Positions 58,984 to 64,000 of a stretch of DNA of 64,000 nucleotides are shown piece after piece. Origin of the DNA: an uncultured Gemmiger sp. (GTDB lineage: Bacteria; Bacillota; Clostridia; Oscillospirales; Ruminococcaceae); assembly GCA_934502625.1 (NCBI GenBank), contig CAKSUQ010000009.1, positions 17,545 to 81,544 of the forward strand, in the 5' to 3' direction. The position numbers were made by a program, and so were the translations under genes. How positions within the stretch are numbered: position 1 is the stretch's first letter; each line of letters starts with the position of its first letter. The notes beneath the pieces were generated by a model. The model ran no database searches. It saw only the letters and a list, made by a program, of their open reading frames with translations, and was not told the DNA's origin.

Positions 58984-59829
58984 ATGTCGGTCTTACTGAT
59001 CCCCAATCCGACGAAGGACGCCGGGCTTGCCGTCACACGGCAGACCGCTGCCGTGCTGGTCGGGCTGGGCGTCGCCGTCCTGATGCCGCAGCCCTTCGCC
59101 GGGCAGGCAGGGCTGTACGGCGTGCAGTTTCTTCCGGAGGATGCCGCCTACCGCACCGCCGATCAGGTCGTAACGATCGGCGGTGACGGCACGCTGCTGC
59201 GCGCAGGACTGTCCTGCATAGCGCACGGCAAGCCGGTGCTGGGGGTGAATCTTGGCCGCACGGGGTTCCTTGCCACCTGCGAGGTGGACGAGCTTGCCGC
59301 CAAGCTGAAACGGCTGGCGGCGGGGGAGTTTGCCGTCGTGCAGCGCGGGCTGCTCCACGCCGAAGCGCCCGCGCAGCGATGGCAGGCCGACGCCATCAAC
59401 GACATTGCGCTGTTCGGCCAGACGCGGCTGCACCCAATGGACTATAAAGTGTACTGCGACGGCGCGTTCGTTGGCAGCTACCGCAGCGACGGCATGATCT
59501 TAGCCACGCCCACCGGGTCGACGGCGTATTCCTTCTCGGCGGGCGGCCCCATTCTGGATGCCGCTGCCGATGTCATGGTGCTGACACCTGTCTGCGCCCA
59601 CAACGTACATGTCGCGCCGCTCGTCTTTGCCGCAAACCGGCGCTTGCAGATCATTGCTGACGCCGAGAACCGCGACAGCTCCTACGCCAGCGCCGACAGC
59701 AGCGCCCAATGTGATTTGCTGCCCGGCGAGAGCCTGTATGTGAGCGGCAGCGCCCGGCATTTGCAGTTGATTTCTTTTGATGATTCCGAGCAGTTTCATG
59801 CCATTGAAAATAAATTGATGAGGAGATGA
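58984..59829 (+). CDS. nadK: NAD kinase
   Basis: A 281-residue NAD kinase, the source of NADP. GGDGTLLRA (66-74), GVNLGRTGFLATCEVDEL, NDIALF, and TPTGSTAYSFSAGGPI are the family motifs. In most enzymes the third motif is N-E; here it is N-D. The ATG at 58984 has AAAGGAACC before it; in-frame upstream codons belong to the end of tlyA. Confidence 0.95.
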   Translation: MSVLLIPNPTKDAGLAVTRQTAAVLVGLGVAVLMPQPFAGQAGLYGVQFLPEDAAYRTADQVVTIGGDGTLLRAGLSCIAHGKPVLGVNLGRTGFLATCEVDELAAKLKRLAAGEFAVVQRGLLHAEAPAQRWQADAINDIALFGQTRLHPMDYKVYCDGAFVGSYRSDGMILATPTGSTAYSFSAGGPILDAAADVMVLTPVCAHNVHVAPLVFAANRRLQIIADAENRDSSYASADSSAQCDLLPGESLYVSGSARHLQLISFDDSEQFHAIENKLMRR

Positions 59830-59834
59830 TCCCT

Positions 59835-60296
59835 GTGAAAAGTGCACGCCATCAGGCGATTCTCGATCTGATCGAGCAGCACCCCATCGACCGGCAGGAG
59901 GATCTGCTGGCGCATCTGCGGGAGGAGGGCTTCGACGTCACGCAGGCCACCGTGTCCCGCGACATCCGCGAACTGCAGCTTGTCAAGACGGCCGCCGCCG
60001 ACGGGCGGTACCGCTATGTGCCCGCCGCAGCCTCCGGCAAGGTGACGCATTCGCCCAGCCGGTTTGAAATGATTTTCCGTGAGTCGGTGCTCAAGGTGGA
60101 TTTCGCCGGGCATATGGTGCTGGTAAAGTGCTTTTCCGGCATGGCGAACGCCGCGTGCGAGGTTTTCGACGCGAAGCAGTGGGACAATGTGGTGGGCACG
60201 CTGTCCGGCGACGACACCTTCTTTATCCTGATGCGCAGCGAAGAGGACGCCGCCGCCATCTGCAAGCAGCTGCAGCAGTACACCCGCCGCGGGTAA
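59835..60296 (+). CDS. argR: Arginine repressor ArgR
   Basis: A 153-residue ArgR. The winged-helix N-terminal domain (KSARHQAILDLIEQHPIDRQEDLLAHLREEGFDVTQATVSRDIRELQLVK) and the arginine-binding hexamer domain ending GTLSGDDTFFILMRSEEDAAAI are intact. The start is GTG 59835 behind GAGGAG; ATG 59826 has no space for a ribosome site. No arginine genes are near; the place before recN is the conserved one. VKCFSGMANAACEVFD reads C-F-S-G-M-A-N, close to the usual T-x-x-G-x-A. Confidence 0.95.
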   Translation: MKSARHQAILDLIEQHPIDRQEDLLAHLREEGFDVTQATVSRDIRELQLVKTAAADGRYRYVPAAASGKVTHSPSRFEMIFRESVLKVDFAGHMVLVKCFSGMANAACEVFDAKQWDNVVGTLSGDDTFFILMRSEEDAAAICKQLQQYTRRG

Positions 60297-60327
60297 TGCA
60301 AAACCAAACGACTGGAGGAGCCGGACT

Positions 60328-61995
60328 ATGCTGGCAAACCTGAAAATCGAAAATGTCGCCGTTATCGAAAAAGCCGAGGTGCATTTTACCCCCGGCTTTA
60401 ACGTGCTGACAGGCGAGACCGGCGCAGGCAAATCCATCCTCATCGATTCCATCAATGCCATCCTCGGCAACCGCACCTCGCGCGAATTGGTGCGCAGCGG
60501 TGCGCAGAAGGCTTGCATCTGGGCAACATTTGAGGACATCCCCGACTCGGTCAAAAAGCAGCTGGAAAAGTGCGGCTACGAGGTCAGCGACGACCTGCTT
60601 TTGTACCGCGAGATCAACGCCGAGGGCAAGGGCAGCTGCCGCGTGAACGGCATGCCCGCCACAGCGGCGGTCGTGCGGGATATTTCGGCGGGGCTGCTCT
60701 CGATCCACGGCCAGCACGACAGCCAAAGCCTGACGAACCCGGCGCTGCATCTGGGGCTGCTCGACCAGTACGCCCAGAACCGTGCGCTGTTTGCCGACTA
60801 TTACCGCCGCTACCGTGCGCTGGTTGCGGTCAAGCGCCAGCTGGACGCGCTGAACGCAAACGAGGCCGACAAGCAGCGCCGTATTGAGGCACTGACCGCC
60901 GAAATCAACGCCATCGACGCCGCTGCTTTGCAGCCCGGCGAGGAAAAAACGCTGCAGGAGCGCAAGAACGTCATCACCCACGCGCAGAGCATTCTGGAGG
61001 GCATCACCGCCGCACATCTGGCGCTGGCGGGCGATGAGGACGGCGAGCAGTCCGGCGCGGCTGACCTACTGGGCGGCGCGGTGGACGGGCTGCAGAACAG
61101 TGCCCGTTTGGACGAGACGCTGTCGCCTTTGTCCGAGCGGCTGAACGACCTGTACTACAGTGCACGTGAGTTGGCGACCGATCTGGCCGACCGGCTGGAT
61201 GCCTACGGCTTCGACGCCGGGGAACTCGATCAGATCGAATCGCGGCTGGACACGATCTACCGCATCAAGCAGAAGTTCGGCATGGAGGTCGACGAGCTGC
61301 TGGAGCGGCGCGAGGCTGCCGCCGCCGAGCTGGAAACATTCCAGTCGTCGGGGCAAAAAATTGCCGAGCTGAAAGCGCAGATGCAGACGCTGTACGCCGA
61401 CGCGAAGCAGGCCGCTGAGAAGCTGACCCAGAGCCGCCTGAAGGGCTTTGCTGCCATGAACAAAGAGATGAAGGCCGCACTGGAATTTTTGAATATGCCG
61501 GGCATCCGTTTTGCGCTGAAGCACGCGCGCGGGCCGCTGGCCTCCCACGGGCAGGATACCGTGGAGTTCTTGATTTCGACAAACCCCGGCGAGGAGCCGA
61601 AGCCGCTGGCGAAAATTGCCTCCGGCGGCGAGCTTTCCCGCATTATGCTGGCGTTCAAGAGCGCACTGGCCGACCGCGACGCGCTGCCCACCGTCATCTA
61701 CGACGAGATCGACACCGGCGTGTCGGGTCTGGCGGCAGGGCGCATTGGGCAGCTGCTGCACCAGACGGCGAAGGGGCATCAGGTGCTTTGCATCACCCAC
61801 ACGCCGCAGGTGGCCGCCTTTGCGGACAATCAGCTGTTGATTCAGAAAAATGTCCGCAATGACCGCACCTTCACGGAAATTCACACCCTTGATATGGATG
61901 GCCGCGTCGAGGTATTGGCGCGGATGATCTCCGGCGACAAGGTCAGCGAATTGAGCCTTGCCAGCGCGAGAGAGTTGATCGAGAAGTCGAAGTAA
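60328..61995 (+). CDS. recN: DNA repair protein RecN
   Basis: A 555-residue SMC-like ATPase in double-strand break repair. MLANLKIENVAVIEKAEVHFTPGFNVLTGETGAGKSILIDSINAILG is the N-terminal ATPase half; ISIHGQHDSQSL and long coiled coils follow; the C-terminal half has IASGGELSRIMLAFKS (signature) and TVIYDEIDTGVSGLAAGRIGQLLHQTAKGHQVLCITHTPQVAAFAD. GGAGGAG precedes the ATG. No T-rich terminator follows; only a palindrome at 62022-62042 lies before the tyrS promoter. Confidence 0.97.
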   Translation: MLANLKIENVAVIEKAEVHFTPGFNVLTGETGAGKSILIDSINAILGNRTSRELVRSGAQKACIWATFEDIPDSVKKQLEKCGYEVSDDLLLYREINAEGKGSCRVNGMPATAAVVRDISAGLLSIHGQHDSQSLTNPALHLGLLDQYAQNRALFADYYRRYRALVAVKRQLDALNANEADKQRRIEALTAEINAIDAAALQPGEEKTLQERKNVITHAQSILEGITAAHLALAGDEDGEQSGAADLLGGAVDGLQNSARLDETLSPLSERLNDLYYSARELATDLADRLDAYGFDAGELDQIESRLDTIYRIKQKFGMEVDELLERREAAAAELETFQSSGQKIAELKAQMQTLYADAKQAAEKLTQSRLKGFAAMNKEMKAALEFLNMPGIRFALKHARGPLASHGQDTVEFLISTNPGEEPKPLAKIASGGELSRIMLAFKSALADRDALPTVIYDEIDTGVSGLAAGRIGQLLHQTAKGHQVLCITHTPQVAAFADNQLLIQKNVRNDRTFTEIHTLDMDGRVEVLARMISGDKVSELSLASARELIEKSK

Positions 61996-62021
61996 CCGCC
62001 GCCTCATTGCGCGGGTCGTAG

Positions 62022-62042
62022 GGGCGCATTCCATATGCGCCC
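62022..62042. repeat. Palindromic element after recN
   Basis: GGGCGCAT and ATGCGCCC form a perfect 8-bp stem with loop TCCAT, in a GTAGGGG...GCCCC context, with no T run. It looks like a dispersed palindromic repeat of the kind found between genes in gut Firmicutes, but only one copy is seen in this window, so this is a guess. Confidence 0.4.
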
Positions 62043-62047
62043 GCCCC

Positions 62048-62076
62048 TTGACAACCCGCCCAGAATATGATACAGT
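62048..62076 (+). promoter_or_regulatory. Promoter of the T-box-tyrS unit
   Basis: TTGACA (62048-62053), 17 bases, TACAGT (62071-62076). Transcription would start near 62083. Confidence 0.7.
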
Positions 62077-62082
62077 AGGTTT

Positions 62083-62374
62083 CGTCAAATGCAGTGATGG
62101 GAACCAGTACCCGTCTGCTTACGCTACAGAGAAGCCCCGGTCGGTGCGAGGGGTCAGCAGGGCAGACGGCGAATACAGCCCGGAGCAGCAGGCTGAACGC
62201 CGTTTTCGGTCAGTAGGTTGTGCCGTGTGCGCACGTTACAGCGCTTGGGTGTACGCAGCCCTTTGTCTGCCGCACCCGCGAAGGCTCGCCGCCGCGAGGG
62301 GCGGGCAAACAGAGGTGGTACCGCGAAATTTCGCCCTCTGCCAAATTTACATTTGGCAGGGGCTTTTATTTTTG
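62083..62374 (+). promoter_or_regulatory. T-box riboswitch (tyrosine specifier)
   Basis: The conserved T-box core AGAGGTGGTACCGCG is at 62311-62325, followed by a terminator. Stem I is formed by CCGTCTGC (about 62111-62118) and GCAGACGG (62162-62169). Its specifier loop has AGTA on the left (62106-62109) and GAATACAGC on the right, placing codon TAC (62174-62176), which is Tyr. Uncharged tRNA-Tyr should stabilise the antiterminator and allow tyrS transcription. The downstream gene agrees with the specifier. Confidence 0.93.
62333..62374 (+). terminator. Regulated terminator of the T-box
   Basis: GCCCTCTGCCAAA and TTTGGCAGGGGC pair with one bulge around TTTACA, followed by TTTTATTTTTG, 32 bases before the tyrS start. 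Confidence 0.88.
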
Positions 62375-62405
62375 CCCTTGCCGCAACAAACGGGAGGTAA
62401 ATTCC

Positions 62406-63626
62406 ATGACGATTTACGACGAACTGAAAGCGCGCGGCCTCATCGCGCAGGTGACGGACGAGGAAGAGATCAAGGAAGTCATCAACAACGGCAAGGCCAC
62501 GTTCTACATCGGCTTTGACTGCACGGCTGATAGCCTGACCGCAGGTCACTTTATGGCGCTGACCCTGATGAAGCGTCTGCAGCAGGCCGGCAACCGCCCC
62601 ATCGCCCTGATTGGCGGCGGCACGACGATGATTGGCGACCCGTCCGGCCGTACCGATATGCGCAAGATGCTGACGAAAGAGGACATCGACCACAACGCCG
62701 AGTGCTTCAAGCGCCAGATGGAGCGCTTTATCGAGTTCGGCGACGGCAAGGCCATGATGCTGAACAACGCTGACTGGCTGCTGAACCTCAATTACATCGA
62801 GCTGCTGCGCGAGGTCGGCCCCTGCTTCAGCGTGAACAACATGCTGCGCGCCGAGTGCTACAAACAGCGCATGGAGAAGGGTCTGTCGTTCCTCGAATTC
62901 AACTACATGATCATGCAGAGCTACGACTTCTACCACCTGTTCCAGAATTACGGCTGCAACATGGAGTTCGGCGGCGACGACCAGTGGAGCAACATGCTGG
63001 GCGGCACCGAGCTGATCCGCCGCAAGCTGGGCAAGGACGCCTACGCGATGACTATCACGCTGCTGACCGACTCTCAGGGCAAGAAGATGGGCAAGACCGC
63101 CGGCAATGCCGTCTGGCTTGACCCCAACAAGACGAGCCCCTTCGAGTTCTACCAGTACTGGCGCAACGTCGGCGACGCAGATGTGCTGAAGTGCATCCGC
63201 ATGCTGACCTTCCTGCCGCTGGAGCAGATTGATGAGATGGATCACTGGGAGGGCGAGCAGCTGAACAAGGCCAAGGAGATCCTCGCCTACGAGCTGACGA
63301 AGATGGTGCACGGCGAGGATGAGGCCGAGAAGGCGCAAGCCACTGCACGCGGCCTGTTCAGCGGTGCCGCCGACCACGAGAATATGCCCGCTACTCAGCT
63401 GGACGCGGCGCTTGTCAAGGACGGCGCTGTCGGCCTGCTGGCCGCCATGGTCGCTGCGGGGCTGTGCGGCTCCAACCGTGAGGCCCGCCAGCTTGTCCAG
63501 CAGGGCGGCGTCCTCGTCGACGGCGAGAAGATCACCGACCCGAAGGCTGTTCTGACCGTTGACGCGCTGAACAAGGGCGTTGTCATCAAGAAGGGCAAGA
63601 AGGTTTATCACAAGGTCACGCTGTAA
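62406..63626 (+). CDS. tyrS: Tyrosyl-tRNA synthetase
   Basis: A 406-residue class I synthetase. FYIGFDCTADSLTAGHFMALTLMKRLQQAG holds the HIGH-like motif, here with Ala-Gly-His; ALIGGGTTMIGDPSGRTDMR, EFNYMIMQSYDFYHLFQNYGCNMEFGGDDQWSNML and the KMSKS loop GKKMGKTAGNAVWL follow. An S4 domain closes the protein (CGSNREARQLVQQGGVLVDGEKI). GGGAGG precedes ATG 62406; longer in-frame reading enters the T-box. Controlled by the tyrosine T-box. Confidence 0.97.
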   Translation: MTIYDELKARGLIAQVTDEEEIKEVINNGKATFYIGFDCTADSLTAGHFMALTLMKRLQQAGNRPIALIGGGTTMIGDPSGRTDMRKMLTKEDIDHNAECFKRQMERFIEFGDGKAMMLNNADWLLNLNYIELLREVGPCFSVNNMLRAECYKQRMEKGLSFLEFNYMIMQSYDFYHLFQNYGCNMEFGGDDQWSNMLGGTELIRRKLGKDAYAMTITLLTDSQGKKMGKTAGNAVWLDPNKTSPFEFYQYWRNVGDADVLKCIRMLTFLPLEQIDEMDHWEGEQLNKAKEILAYELTKMVHGEDEAEKAQATARGLFSGAADHENMPATQLDAALVKDGAVGLLAAMVAAGLCGSNREARQLVQQGGVLVDGEKITDPKAVLTVDALNKGVVIKKGKKVYHKVTL

Positions 63627-63671
63627 AGCAAAGTTGCTTCACAGTAGTTTCAACACATAAATACAAAGCCG

Positions 63672-63719
63672 CAATCCTCCCGCCCACACCACAAACGGTG
63701 TTGGACAGGAGGATTTTTG
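63672..63719 (+). terminator. Terminator of tyrS
   Basis: Outer arms AATCCTCC and GGAGGATT enclose an inner stem CCACACC/GGTGTTGG, with TTTTTG after it. Confidence 0.82.
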
Positions 63720-63730
63720 TATGGTATACT
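63701..63730 (+). promoter_or_regulatory. Candidate promoter of the S51-peptidase-like gene
   Basis: TTGGAC (63701-63706), 18 bases, TATACT (63725-63730). The -35 lies within the tyrS terminator hairpin. Confidence 0.55.
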
Positions 63731-63763
63731 GGAACAAATTAAAATTTATTAAGGAGGATATGG

Positions 63764-64000
63764 ATGAAACTGTTTTTATGTTCGCACTTTTCAAGTGTAG
63801 GAAGTTTGATAAAAGAAGAAATTGATAACAAGAAAGTCGCATTTATTCCCACAGCTTCGCTGCGTGAAGGCTATACCGGTTATGTCGGCTCGGCTCGAAA
63901 GCTATTCAATAAACTGGGAGCAACCGTAACGGAAATTGATATTTCAACGGAGGCTTATTTAACGATACAGTCCGTTTTTGAAGATGCGGATGTGATATAT
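63764..64000 (+). CDS. Peptidase S51 / type 1 glutamine amidotransferase-like protein (partial)
   Basis: The window ends after 79 codons. The visible part reads MKLFLCSHFSSVGSLIKEEI, then KKVAFIPTASLREGYTGYV, RKLFNKLGATVTEIDI and VFEDADVIY. The LFL-S-F start and the V-x-F-I-P-T-A-S strand are typical of the dipeptidase E/S51 family and its amidotransferase-like relatives. The catalytic serine would lie beyond the edge. AAGGAGG precedes the ATG. Codon use is clearly more AT-rich than in all neighbours, which suggests recent transfer. Confidence 0.7.
   Translation, partial: MKLFLCSHFSSVGSLIKEEIDNKKVAFIPTASLREGYTGYVGSARKLFNKLGATVTEIDISTEAYLTIQSVFEDADVIY

Overview
The window is a 64 kb stretch of chromosome from a GC-rich, endospore-type, anaerobic Firmicute. 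The gene content fits the Oscillospiraceae/Ruminococcaceae (Clostridium cluster IV) best; this is inferred from gene order and families, not from a marker gene. Evidence: a bacterial type A RNase P RNA, a tmRNA whose inferred tag ends PVAVAA, a SecD-SecF fusion, a reverse rubrerythrin, a T-box leader, and many sporulation genes (spoIIIAA-AH, spoIVA, spoVM, bofA, yunB, ytfJ/gerW, a ger operon). I see no prophage, insertion sequence, CRISPR array, rRNA or plasmid gene. Almost all of it is core chromosome, densely packed and mostly on the + strand, with many 4-base ATGA stop/start overlaps.

Layout. 1-2.7 kb: end of dnaX, ybaB/ebfC, recR, smpB, tmRNA, tRNA-Pro. 2.7-6.9 kb: a sugar-nucleotide reductase (-), a MATE transporter behind a probable attenuator, an orphan ATP-grasp enzyme with a DUF4250 protein (-), rpmB (-). 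7-11 kb: M50 protease, scpA, scpB, DUF2953, ytfJ, rluB. 11.2-14.4 kb: three highly expressed-looking genes for a soluble biotin-dependent carboxyltransferase set. 14.5-26.7 kb: a long macromolecular-synthesis run, yicC-remA-gmk-priA-def-fmt-rsmB-rlmN-prpC-prkC-rsgA-thiN, ending in the 22-codon gene spoVM. 26.8-30.7 kb: SPOCS/LysM protein, spoIVA, DUF2508, bofA, rnpB. 30.9-35.0 kb: aminotransferase, secDF, nrdR. 35.0-39.4 kb: DUF4363 and DUF421 (-), divergent from a gerA-type operon. 39.4-42.7 kb (-): DHHW, MBOAT and DUF4358 genes, a probable surface-polymer acylation set. 43-47 kb: Gx transporter, reverse rubrerythrin, yunB, ligA. 47-51.6 kb: the complete spoIIIA operon. 51.7-62 kb: asp23-family gene, nusB, a TsaD paralogue, xseA, xseB, ispA, DUF212, dxs, tlyA, nadK, argR, recN. 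62-63.6 kb: tyrosine T-box and tyrS. The window ends inside an AT-richer S51-peptidase-like gene.

Functional links. smpB and ssrA together form trans-translation. spoVM, the SPOCS/LysM gene and spoIVA lie side by side and would act at the surface of the forespore; spoIIIAA-AH builds the mother cell-forespore channel; bofA controls sigma-K activation; the ger operon and perhaps DUF421 act in germination. ispA and dxs supply isoprenoids. The most unusual items are the carboxyltransferase set with altered oxyanion motifs, the attenuator in front of the MATE gene, the spoVM microgene in its spore-envelope cluster, a shared GCATAnnnTG element in front of four sporulation transcription units, and the orphan ATP-grasp/DUF4250 pair.

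Promoters were read by eye. Most candidates fit sigma-A -35/-10 boxes with a 17-base spacer. Family names come from recognising motifs and gene order, not from a database search.
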